From positions 3,209-8,556 of the forward strand of contig CAJTSY010000046.1 in NCBI GenBank assembly GCA_910578995.1: a DNA stretch of 5,348 bases, written 5' to 3'. Positions 1 to 5,348 of this stretch are shown here, one piece after another (positions within the stretch are counted from its first letter, which is position 1; each line of letters opens with the position of its first letter). The stretch comes from an uncultured Acetatifactor sp. (lineage in GTDB: Bacteria > Bacillota > Clostridia > Lachnospirales > Lachnospiraceae). The position numbers and the translations under genes were made by a program. Under the pieces are notes generated by a model that ran no database searches, was not told the origin of the DNA, and worked only from the letters and a program-made list of their open reading frames with translations.

Positions 1-6
1 AGGCTT

Positions 7-2865
7 ATGGCAGCCGCCCTGTGTGCAGCCCTGGTTCTGGGGCAGGTTAGCACAGCCGTGTACGCCCAGACCGCCGGAGCAGAGAACGGCCGAACCGCCG
101 GAGCAGCATCCGGAACAGAAGGTCTTCAGACCGCCAGCGCAGTATCTGGATCAGGAGATTCCCGGACCGCCACCACAGGATCCAGTCGGAAAGACGCTCA
201 GACCGCCGGGAAAGGAATCTCTTCCAACCAGGAGGACGCCCAGACCTCCAAGGAAGAAACCGTCTACATCCTGGCTGACGCTGACGGATCCGTACAAAAA
301 ATCATCGTCAGCGACTGGATCAAAAATATCGCAGGCATGAGTGAGGTATACGACAGATCGGAATTAAACGACTTGGAAACCGTAAGGGACGAACTGGCCT
401 GCACCGAAGGAACAGACAACGCAAAAGTATGGGATGCCCAGGGAAAGGACATCTACTACCAGGGAAATATCGACAAGGAACTGCCGGTTTCCATGACCGT
501 CACCTATCTGTTGGACGGAAAAGAAATCTCACCCCGTGAACTGGCGGGAAAAAGCGGTAAAGTGACCATCCGCTTCAATTATACCAACGACCAGTATGAG
601 GAAGTGGAGATCGACGGGGAGAAGACACGAATCAACGTTCCCTTTGCCATGATGACCGGAATGGTTCTGGATGACGAAGTATTTACCAATGTGGAAGTAA
701 CCAACGGCAGACTGGTCAACGACGGCAGCCGCACCGTGGTGGTGGGCCTGGCTTTCCCGGGCCTCCAGGAAACCCTGGATGTGGATCCGGACAAAATGGA
801 AATCCCCGATTATGTGGAAGTCACGGCGGATGTGAAGGATTTTGAACTGGGAATGACTGCGACTGTTGCTTCCAATGATGTTTTCAGCGGAATAAATCTG
901 GACAAAGAAGACGCAGTGGAGGAACTGAACGGCTCCATGGAGGAACTGACGGATGCCATGGATCAGCTCATGGACGGTTCCTCTCAGCTCTACGACGGGC
1001 TCTGCACCTTGCTTGACAAGTCCGGAGAATTGATCGAGGGCATCGACAAGCTCGCCTCCGGCGCGGCGGAGCTGCGAAACGGCGCAGGAAGCCTGGATGA
1101 AGGGGCCTCCAGACTCCAGGACGGCGCGGCAAAGCTGCAGAACGGCCTGAATACCCTGTCCTCCAAAAACGGGGATCTCAACGGCGGAGCCAGACAGGTT
1201 TTCGAGACACTCCTTGCCACAGCCCGGACACAGTTGGTGGCGGCAGGCCTGGACGTTCCCCAGATGACCATCGAAAACTACGGGGATGTGCTGACCCAGG
1301 TCATTGCTTCACTGGATGAGGACGCGGTTTACCAACAGGCCCTGGTCCAGGTTACAGGTGCCGTGGAGGAAAAGCGTTCTTATATTCAGTCCCAGGTTAC
1401 CGAAGTGGTAAAAACAGAGGTGGCCGGAAAAGTGGAGGAGGCGGTTCGGGAACAGGTAACTGCAAAGGTAAGGGAAGCAGCTTTGGAACAGGTAACCGTG
1501 GCAGTGACGGAGGCGGTCCGGCAGCAGGTGACGGAAGAAGTAAACAAAGCCGCCAGGGAACAGGTGGCTGCGGCAGTGACAGAGGCAGTCAGGGCAGCGG
1601 TGACAGAGAAAGTGGAAGCCGCCGGAAAAATTGAGATTACAAGCCAGGTGACAGAAGCTGTGAGGAAGGAAGTGGCAAACCAGGTGGAAGCCGCCGTGGA
1701 AAAAGAGGTGGCGGGCCAGGTGGAAGCTGCCGTGGAAAAGCAGGTGGCAGAACAGGTGATTTTCTCTGTTACAGGCATGGATGCTGATAGCTATGAAAAG
1801 GCCGTGGCCGCAGGGACAATAGATGAAAAGAGCCAGTCGGCTGTTGAAGCCGCCATAGAAGAACAAATGAAGTCCGATGCCATAAAGGCCCAGATCAGTA
1901 CTACAGTGGGAGAGCAAATGGCCAGTGACCAGATAAAGACCCAGATTAATTCCAACACAGAGGCCCAGATGTCCAGTGACCAGGTAAAGGCACAGATCGA
2001 AGCCAAAGTGACTGAAATCATCCGTGCCAAGACGGAAGAACAGATGGCAACCGACGCGGTAAAAGCAGAAATCGACTCCAATGTTGCCGCCCAGATGGAA
2101 ACCATAGTCCCTGCTAAAGTGGAAGAGCAGATGGCAACGGAAGCCATCCAGGCAACTGTCCGGACCAATGTGGAAGCCCAGATGCAGACTGTGGTCCCTG
2201 CCAAAGTGGAGGAACAGATGGCCAGCGATGAGATCCGGGCCACCATCCAGTCCAATATTGATGCCCAGATGCAGGGAGATGCCCTGCAGGAAACCATCGC
2301 GGCCAACACGGAACTCCAGGTGCAGAAAGCAATCACCGAAAATATGGCCAGTGAGGAAGTACAGGGCAAACTGGCCGCTGCCTCAGAGGGAGCAAAGACT
2401 GTCATCGCCCTGAAGGCTTCCCTGGACAATTATAATGTGTTCTACCTGGGACTGCAGGCTTACACAGCGGGAGTTGCGGAGGCCGCATCCGGCGCAGGCA
2501 CACTGACCGCAGGCATCAATGAACTGAAGGGCGGCACTGCGAAGCTCTGCAGCGGTTCCGGCCAGCTGTATGACGGCATCCAGACCATGAAGAAGAGCAC
2601 TCCTGCCCTCATAGACGGTATCAAGCAGCTCCGGGACGGTGCCATGGAACTCTCCGACGGACTGGGACAGTTCAATGAGGAGGGCATCGGCAGACTGGTG
2701 GACGCAGTGGACGGTGACCTGGACAGCCTGGTCAACAGACTCCGCGCCATGTCCGATGTGTCGAAAAACTATAAGTCATATGCCGGAATTGCGGATGAAA
2801 TGGACGGAAGCGTGAAGTTCATTTACAGAACGGATGCCATTGAGGCGGATACAGACGTAAAATAG
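7..2865 (+). CDS. Secreted heptad-repeat (xxxLxxG) protein with large internal repeat insertion, YhgE/Pip-associated type
   Basis: A 952-residue protein from the first ATG. The frame stays open to the left edge (codons Arg-Leu precede), so the true start probably lies upstream and would supply a basic n-region. Residues 1-20 are a signal peptide (hydrophobic AALCAALVLG, cleavage probably after VYA). Residues 21-81 are a Q/R-T-A repeat linker. Residues about 84-300 are a globular region with the segment VYILADADGSVQKIIVSDW and a VWDAQGKDIYYQG motif. I recall such regions from Clostridia proteins encoded near MMPL/YhgE-type membrane proteins. Residues 311-394 and 821-889 are Leu/Gly heptads as in YhgE/Pip-type proteins. 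Between them lie V/A/E- and E/Q/M-rich repeats (464-583, 618-789), likely long helices. The end (SYAGIADEMDGSVKFIYRTD) has no membrane segment or sorting signal, so the product is probably exported and may act with a membrane partner outside the window. The biochemical function is unknown. A terminator follows 21 bp after the stop. Confidence 0.9.
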   Translation: MAAALCAALVLGQVSTAVYAQTAGAENGRTAGAASGTEGLQTASAVSGSGDSRTATTGSSRKDAQTAGKGISSNQEDAQTSKEETVYILADADGSVQKIIVSDWIKNIAGMSEVYDRSELNDLETVRDELACTEGTDNAKVWDAQGKDIYYQGNIDKELPVSMTVTYLLDGKEISPRELAGKSGKVTIRFNYTNDQYEEVEIDGEKTRINVPFAMMTGMVLDDEVFTNVEVTNGRLVNDGSRTVVVGLAFPGLQETLDVDPDKMEIPDYVEVTADVKDFELGMTATVASNDVFSGINLDKEDAVEELNGSMEELTDAMDQLMDGSSQLYDGLCTLLDKSGELIEGIDKLASGAAELRNGAGSLDEGASRLQDGAAKLQNGLNTLSSKNGDLNGGARQVFETLLATARTQLVAAGLDVPQMTIENYGDVLTQVIASLDEDAVYQQALVQVTGAVEEKRSYIQSQVTEVVKTEVAGKVEEAVREQVTAKVREAALEQVTVAVTEAVRQQVTEEVNKAAREQVAAAVTEAVRAAVTEKVEAAGKIEITSQVTEAVRKEVANQVEAAVEKEVAGQVEAAVEKQVAEQVIFSVTGMDADSYEKAVAAGTIDEKSQSAVEAAIEEQMKSDAIKAQISTTVGEQMASDQIKTQINSNTEAQMSSDQVKAQIEAKVTEIIRAKTEEQMATDAVKAEIDSNVAAQMETIVPAKVEEQMATEAIQATVRTNVEAQMQTVVPAKVEEQMASDEIRATIQSNIDAQMQGDALQETIAANTELQVQKAITENMASEEVQGKLAAASEGAKTVIALKASLDNYNVFYLGLQAYTAGVAEAASGAGTLTAGINELKGGTAKLCSGSGQLYDGIQTMKKSTPALIDGIKQLRDGAMELSDGLGQFNEEGIGRLVDAVDGDLDSLVNRLRAMSDVSKNYKSYAGIADEMDGSVKFIYRTDAIEADTDVK
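67..249 (+). repeat. 12-residue (36-bp) Q/R-T-A linker repeat after the signal peptide
   Basis: Codons for Gln/Arg-Thr-Ala recur at 67, 91, 127, 163 and 199, and a Gln-Thr-Ser variant occurs at 241. The spacing is 24, 36, 36, 36 and 42 bp. At DNA level the shared core is accgcc preceded by cag or cg(a/g). Units include RTAGAASGTEGL, QTASAVSGSGDS and RTATTGSSRKDA. The stretch is Ser/Thr/Gly/Ala-rich and starts exactly at the predicted mature N-terminus. It is therefore probably an unstructured spacer between the membrane or cell surface and the first folded region. Confidence 0.75.
937..1188 (+). repeat. First Leu/Gly heptad block (xxxLxxG), residues 311-394
   Basis: Successive seven-residue units carry Leu and Gly at fixed spacing, for example QLMDGSS, QLYDGLC, KLASGAA, ELRNGAG, SLDEGAS, RLQDGAA and KLQNGLN. 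This is the x-x-x-Leu-x-x-Gly heptad known from YhgE/Pip-type and related Gram-positive export-associated proteins. It is expected to form an extended helical stalk. Confidence 0.85.
1396..1755 (+). repeat. Ten tandem 12-residue (36-bp) V-x-E-A-V repeats, residues 464-583
   Basis: The translation divides without gaps into ten 12-mers. Most fit Val-x-x-Ala-Val/Ala-x-x-x-Val-x-x-x, for example VEEAVREQVTAK, VTEAVRQQVTEE, VTEAVRKEVANQ, VEAAVEKEVAGQ and VEAAVEKQVAEQ. The seventh unit (VEAAGKIEITSQ) is the most divergent. The last two units are nearly identical at DNA level, which points to recent tandem duplication. Hydrophobics at positions 1, 5 and 9 with charged residues between them suggest a continuous amphipathic helix or coiled coil. 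Confidence 0.9.
1858..2373 (+). repeat. 17-residue EQM-SD-IK repeats with 12-residue inserts, residues 618-789
   Basis: A second, different repeat family. Units of 17 residues include GEQMASDQIKTQINSNT, EAQMSSDQVKAQIEAKV, EEQMATDAVKAEIDSNV, EEQMATEAIQATVRTNV and EEQMASDEIRATIQSNI. Later units are separated by a 12-residue segment (AAQMETIVPAKV, EAQMQTVVPAKV), giving a 29-residue (87-bp) composite. An irregular 8-residue insert (TEIIRAKT) follows the third unit, and units decay towards the C-terminal end. The sequence is polar, Gln/Glu/Met-rich and probably helical. No binding function can be assigned. Confidence 0.85.
2467..2673 (+). repeat. Second Leu/Gly heptad block, residues 821-889
   Basis: The heptads resume after the repeat insertion: TLTAGIN, ELKGGTA, KLCSGSG, QLYDGIQ, then ALIDGIK, QLRDGAM and ELSDGLG. 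The motif matches the first block (QLYDG occurs in both). The intervening repeats therefore look like an insertion or expansion within what was originally one heptad stalk. Confidence 0.8.
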
Positions 2866-2885
2866 TCCCAAATTACAAGAGCCGC

Positions 2886-2926
2886 ATACCCCTAAAGGAA
2901 GCTGCTTATGCTTCTTTTAGGGGTAT
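2886..2926 (+). terminator. Intrinsic terminator of the heptad-repeat gene
   Basis: A 17-bp stem pairs 2886-2902 with 2910-2926. It is perfect apart from one G-U pair and has a 7-nt loop. The downstream tail is T-rich but interrupted. It lies 21 bp after the stop codon at 2863-2865, so it most likely ends the transcript of the upstream gene. Confidence 0.85.
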
Positions 2927-2994
2927 CATTCTTTGCATTCAAATGCCGAGCTGACGCTTTCGGCTGCATGCATATAAATTCAGATAATTGTGAT

Positions 2995-3069
2995 AAAAAA
3001 GAATAATAGAAAAAATATTTTAAAATTTTGAAATATAGTATTGACAAATATCAAATAAAGGATTATAAT
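2995..3069 (+). promoter_or_regulatory. Consensus sigma-A promoter with A/T-rich upstream element
   Basis: A perfect TTGACA (3041-3046) is followed after 17 bp by a perfect TATAAT (3064-3069), the ideal housekeeping promoter arrangement. The preceding 45 bp consist almost entirely of A and T runs, resembling an UP element. Initiation is expected near 3076. The first gene-sized element downstream is an RNA-like segment, not an open reading frame. The predicted strength implies an abundant transcript. Confidence 0.9.
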
Positions 3070-3075
3070 AAACTT

Positions 3076-3357
3076 ACAATAAAGAAAGGAAAACACAACT
3101 TCCATAAAATACAGCTTAACATACTAAGTTGTAAGACGAAAAGTGCATGAGTACACTGAACAGTAACGGATTTTAGAAATATAAAAAAGTTACAGTACAT
3201 GGAAATAAAGAAAAGTGGAAAAGCACAATGGTAGAAGTGGAAGAAAATGTGGACCTGAAAACTTCATAAGGAGGGACAGTCCATTGGACAACGAACAGAC
3301 CTGAAGGAGCGTGTTGATTATAAAAATCAATGCGCTTCTTCAATGTAGCTGTTTTTT
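3076..3357 (+). ncRNA. Candidate abundant structured small RNA, about 280 nt, family not recognised
   Basis: The segment is bounded by a consensus promoter and a strong intrinsic terminator and holds no reading frame longer than about 20 codons. Visible pairings: 3095-3101 with 3126-3132 (7 bp), alternative to 3073-3079 with 3129-3135 (7 bp); 3143-3146 with 3151-3154 closing an ATGA loop; 3163-3167 with 3189-3193; and 3279-3282 with 3286-3289 around ATT. The word gacctgaa occurs twice (3252, 3299 with a one-base offset in context). The loops are A-rich and it contains an AAGGAGG stretch (3268-3274). It does not look like tmRNA, SRP RNA or RNase P RNA, whose conserved words I do not find. It could be a large trans-acting RNA, a 6S-like RNA, or the leader of a lost gene. 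Exact ends are inferred. Confidence 0.65.
3302..3357 (+). terminator. Intrinsic terminator of the small RNA
   Basis: An 18-bp stem pairs 3302-3319 with 3325-3342. It includes three G-U pairs and has a 5-nt loop. A short outer helix (3296-3298 with 3349-3351) can close directly onto the six-T run at 3352-3357. On the minus strand no T-run follows the hairpin, so it is expected to work only for the + transcript. Confidence 0.8.
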
Positions 3358-3445
3358 AGAATGTTTTTGTGTTTTATTTACATGCCCGGAAACTGCATCT
3401 GAAAGCTGAAACTAAGATTGTCCGGAAGTTCAGGCACACTGTTAT

Positions 3446-3799
3446 TCAGTTTATAACTGAAACGGCGAGCCTTTCAGCCAGAATCCGCCCCCTTTTGTCC
3501 AAATCTGTATTTCTCGCCCATTCTTCCAGTAAAACCCAGGCCTCCTTCGTCGTGTCGACAATCAAGGATTCCATGGGCAGTCCTAAAAGCCGGCTGAGCC
3601 GGTACATATTGTCCAGGTTTGGCAGGGATTTTCCCGAAAACCACGCATAAACGGATTGAAAAGAACCGATATACAGTTCCTCTTGAATTTTTTTCACCGT
3701 CAATCCTTTTTGTGCGCATGTTTCTTTTATCTTTCGGCCTGTCTGCTTTACGTCTATACGGCCCGGTTTTTCGGACGGTATTATTAACATCAGATCCAT
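3446..3799 (-). CDS. XRE-family helix-turn-helix DNA-binding protein
   Basis: 117 residues from the chosen ATG at 3799. An ATG two codons upstream (3805) directly abuts the ribosome binding site, whereas the AAAGGGGG stretch is 6 nt from the ATG at 3799. Residues about 18-72 form a Cro/C1-type helix-turn-helix. Helix 2 is around TVKKIQEEL (34-42). The recognition helix is around SFQSVYAWFSGK (46-57), followed by the typical LPNLDNMYRLSRLLGLP, which sets the fourth and fifth helices. The C-terminal 35 residues are charged and may mediate dimerisation. It lies 25 bp downstream of the truncated gene on the same strand, so the two were probably co-transcribed and the regulator may now lack its promoter. 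Its target is unknown. It converges on the small RNA, with 88 bp between them. Confidence 0.85.
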   Translation of the reverse strand: MDLMLIIPSEKPGRIDVKQTGRKIKETCAQKGLTVKKIQEELYIGSFQSVYAWFSGKSLPNLDNMYRLSRLLGLPMESLIVDTTKEAWVLLEEWARNTDLDKRGRILAERLAVSVIN

Positions 3800-3805
3800 C
3801 AGCAT

Positions 3806-3813
3806 CCCCCTTT
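3806..3813 (-). promoter_or_regulatory. Ribosome binding site deciding the XRE start
   Basis: Read on the minus strand the site is AAAGGGGG, 6 nt before the ATG at 3799 and 0 nt before the alternative ATG at 3805. Only the shorter protein has normal spacing. Confidence 0.65.
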
Positions 3814-3824
3814 GCTTTGGCAGA

Positions 3825-4259
3825 TTACCGTGTATTCATTGAAGTCTTTCCCAAGGAGCGCTTCCTGTACTTTATTGTAGCATGTAATGAGGGACAGCGC
3901 AATTTCTTTTCCGCCTCCGGAAAATATTTTTCGGACAGAATGCGTTCCACATTGTCGGAAAAAGCGTCTGTAATCCGGTATATCTGCAGCCAGAGGATCA
4001 GGTTCAGGCCGACTTTCCGGTTCAGGTAGGGGAAGGCAAGGTATTCCTTCCTGTTGGCTTCTATGAAGTCTGCCAGAATGCCGCAGATGGCGGGCAGGGG
4101 TTTTATATAAATGTTATTGGCCTTTTCGATGGTCTCCCTGTCGAACAGGATGAAATTCAGGGCATGTTTTCCGCCGTCCATGCGGCGGAACAGGCCGTAT
4201 TTTCCGTTCTGGCCGTCGGCAAGAATGGCGAGCTCTTCCTCCACGTACAGGGTGGGCAC
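3825..4259 (-). pseudogene. Unrecognised protein gene, 5' end lost at a rearrangement junction
   Basis: About 145 codons remain up to the TAA at 3825-3827. The product looks like a genuine folded, mostly helical protein, for example LFDRETIEKANNIYIKPLP, then a region with ICGILADFIEANRKE and LNLILWLQIYRITDAF, and a basic C-terminus. I do not recognise the family. The frame stays open upstream to 4883, but from about 4260 it is merely the antisense of the solute-binding-protein remnant, so the native N-terminus is missing. No good start is visible: the GTG at 4259 and the ATG at 4181 both lack a ribosome binding site. It sits 25 bp upstream of the XRE gene in the same direction, suggesting a former operon. 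It may still be translated as a fusion from an upstream start, but this seems unlikely. Confidence 0.55.
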
Positions 4260-5040
4260 ATTGAGCTGTGCGACCTCTACGAGCTGTATGAGAACGGTGA
4301 GTGGACCTGGGAGAAATTCAAGGAGATTGCCCTGGCGGGAAACCAGGATCTGGACGGCGACGGCGAGTATGACGTACATGGCTTCAATCAGAGGGAGAAC
4401 CTGATCTGGAGCTTCATGACATCCAATGGCGCCGAGGCGGTGAAGAAGACGGACGCAGGGGTGGAGCTTGCACTGGAGACGCCGGAGGTCATGGAAGCAC
4501 TGGAGGCCTATACCGACTTCATGCAGAATGTACCGCATCTCCAGGGATAGCTTGGCGACTGGCAGAGCCAGATCTGGGATTTCAGGGACGGCAATTCCTG
4601 CATGTGTTATGAGGCTTGGAGATTTCCAGCGGTTACCTGAAGGAAATGGAGGACGAGTGGGGCTTCGTTCCCTTCCCCAAGGGCCCAAGCGGCACGGAAT
4701 ATGTTTCCTACGGCAAGGAGGCTTCTCCCTGGATGATGCTGAGGCAATCCTTTCCGCATTTGAGAGCGATGCCACAGACGCGGCGGCAGTGGAAATCTGT
4801 ACGGAGCTGTCCCAGAAGAACCAGATATCCCCGCTGATGGGCTTCAAGGATCTGGATACGCTGATTAATGATATGCTGGGCACCCTGGCAAACGGCGAGC
4901 AGACACCTCAGACGGCTGTGGAGGCCAACCGCTCCGCCCTGGAAGCTGCCATTTCGGATATCCAGAATCACGACTACGACGCAGATATGCAGGAATACCT
5001 GAATCCGCCCGAGGAGGAAGGCGAAGGCGACAGCGAATAA
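4257..5040 (+). pseudogene. Decayed extracellular solute-binding protein (family 1) of a sugar ABC transporter
   Basis: Roughly the C-terminal 260 codons of a binding protein that would normally deliver sugars to an ABC importer. Frame one (about 4263-4619) gives LYELYENGEWTWEKFKE and the calcium-loop-like DLDGDGEYDVHGF, followed by a typical helical region. It is interrupted by TAG at 4548-4550 and continues as DWQSQIWDFRDGNSC to YEAW. One G appears lost near 4617-4620, so the sequence resumes in another frame as EISSGYLKEMEDEWGFVPF and YGKEASPW. A second frameshift at about 4730-4738 leads to a third frame, DDAEAILSAFESDATDAA, through to EEEGEGDSE and the TAA at 5038-5040. The signal peptide and N-terminal lobe are absent, cut at about 4245-4265. 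With one truncation, one stop and two frameshifts the gene is certainly non-functional, unless sequencing errors explain the small lesions. Confidence 0.85.
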
Positions 5041-5054
5041 TTTGCGTGACAATA

Positions 5055-5090
5055 CCGGGAAGCGATAGTAAAATATGGGTAGCTTTCCGG
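5055..5090. repeat. Inverted repeat between the pseudogene and the terminator
   Basis: The 9-nt arms 5055-5063 (ccgggaagc) and 5082-5090 (gctttccgg) pair with one G-U around an 18-nt A/T-rich loop. It begins 15 bp after the pseudogene stop and ends 8 bp before the terminator stem. It could be a 3' UTR stabilising hairpin or a remnant operator. No role can be assigned. Confidence 0.45.
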
Positions 5091-5098
5091 AACGGCGT

Positions 5099-5138
5099 AG
5101 GCTGCCCGGTCCGGAGGAGACTCCGGCGGGCGGCTTTT
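5099..5138 (+). terminator. GC-rich intrinsic terminator
   Basis: The stem pairs 5101-5108 with 5127-5134 (one G-U). After a 2-nt bulge (5109-5110), 5111-5116 pairs with 5121-5126, closed by a GAGA tetraloop. TTTT follows at 5135-5138, and a second T-run lies at 5143-5147. It would have ended the solute-binding-protein transcript. Confidence 0.85.
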
Positions 5139-5155
5139 GCCCTTTTTGAGGGAGG

Positions 5156-5348
5156 GTGCTGCCAGTTCACGATTCCCGTTATGAGGAGCATATGGACATT
5201 TCCATCGCTTATTGGCAGATAGAAGATGCCCTGGAAAGCCGGGAGGAGGACGCGGTCCTGAAAACCCTGGAGGAGAAATTTAATATCACAATCGTATCCC
5301 AAAACATTGCCCGGTACATGGACAGCCCGGAGACAGAGGGCTGCATGA
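5156..5348 (+). pseudogene. N-terminal fragment of a second solute-binding protein, no signal peptide, runs off the window
   Basis: The frame is open from after the TGA at 5147-5149 to the window end. The translation from GTG at 5156, or ATG at 5192, contains MDISIAYWQIEDAL and VLKTLEEKFNITIVSQN. This resembles the first strand and helix of a mature family 1 solute-binding protein (a beta strand, then a helix ending in EKFNI and a second strand). Such proteins need a lipoprotein signal peptide with a Cys, and none can be encoded because the stop at 5147 and the terminator lie directly upstream. After about 5308 the sequence (ARYMDSPETEGC) no longer looks like the family, which may mark another break. 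A small intact cytoplasmic protein cannot be excluded because the end is outside the window. Confidence 0.5.

Noticed and set aside
23..340. Plus-strand 105-residue Pro/Arg-rich frame
   Set aside because: It is an out-of-frame reading of the 36-bp Q/R-T-A linker repeat. The signal peptide and conserved domain are in the other frame.
1396..1755. 36-bp period resembling a CRISPR array
   Set aside because: The repeats are contiguous with no spacers, stay in one open frame, and vary at degenerate positions. They are protein repeats.
1309..2429. Long minus-strand frames (about 200 residues each) under the repeat arrays
   Set aside because: They are by-products of the period-three repeats on the coding strand. 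Their translations are Cys/His/Phe- or Ala/Ser-rich low-complexity mirrors, without ribosome binding sites.
2944..2972. Short palindromes (gccga...tcggc, tgcatgca) after the first terminator
   Set aside because: The arms are only 4-5 bp and are not placed near a promoter element. No function can be supported.
3445..3461. 7-bp perfect hairpin overlapping the XRE stop codon
   Set aside because: It has a 3-nt loop and an A/T-rich stem with no following T-run on the minus strand. It is too weak to call a terminator.
3619..4029. Plus-strand 136-residue frame opposite the XRE gene and its neighbour
   Set aside because: It is antisense to the well-supported helix-turn-helix gene, has no ribosome binding site, and its composition is Phe/Ser/Arg-rich.
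4171..4188. Perfect 6-bp inverted repeat ccgccg/cggcgg
   Set aside because: It is GC-rich, short and within coding sequence, with no T-run or operator context. It is expected by chance.
4616..4740. Programmed frameshifting in the solute-binding protein
   Set aside because: There is no slippery heptamer or downstream pseudoknot at the shift sites. An upstream in-frame stop and the missing N-terminus already make the gene non-functional.
4260..4883. Minus-strand reading frame upstream of the truncated gene, giving a 352-residue protein overall
   Set aside because: This half lies antisense to codons that clearly match a solute-binding protein. Its translation is Pro/Arg/Ser/Leu-biased with no domain sense, so only the part below about 4260 is kept.

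Overview
The window looks like accessory or decaying chromosomal DNA from a gut Firmicute of the Lachnospiraceae/Clostridia type. This is inferred from three things: the secreted heptad-repeat protein, an XRE regulator and family 1 sugar-binding-protein remnants of the kind such genomes carry, and GC-moderate genes separated by AT-rich spacers with Gram-positive type ribosome binding sites. No species can be named from sequence alone.

Positions 1-2865 (+) hold one large secreted protein. It has a signal peptide, a 12-residue-repeat linker, a conserved globular N-terminal region, two blocks of x-x-x-Leu-x-x-Gly heptads, and between them about 330 residues that include two different repeat arrays: ten units of 12 residues, then a 17/12-residue composite. 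A strong intrinsic terminator follows at 2886-2926.

Positions 2927-3445 contain no convincing protein gene. They hold a textbook sigma-A promoter (consensus -35 and -10, 17-bp spacer, A/T-rich upstream tract) and, about 280 nt later, a strong hairpin plus U-tract. Together these define a probable highly expressed structured non-coding RNA. It is the least explained and most interesting element here.

Positions 3446-4260 (-) form a small two-gene unit: the 3' part of an unrecognised gene, followed 25 bp later by a complete XRE-type DNA-binding protein. The upstream gene appears cut at about 4245-4265. There it meets, head to head, the 5'-truncated remnant of an extracellular solute-binding protein gene (+, to 5040) that also carries an in-frame stop and two frameshifts. 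After a GC-rich terminator (5099-5138), a second fragment begins that resembles the mature N-terminus of a solute-binding protein but has no signal peptide. It runs off the window end.

The right half therefore reads as a recombination scar between transporter remnants and a regulator unit. The left half is an intact, repeat-expanded surface or secreted protein gene.
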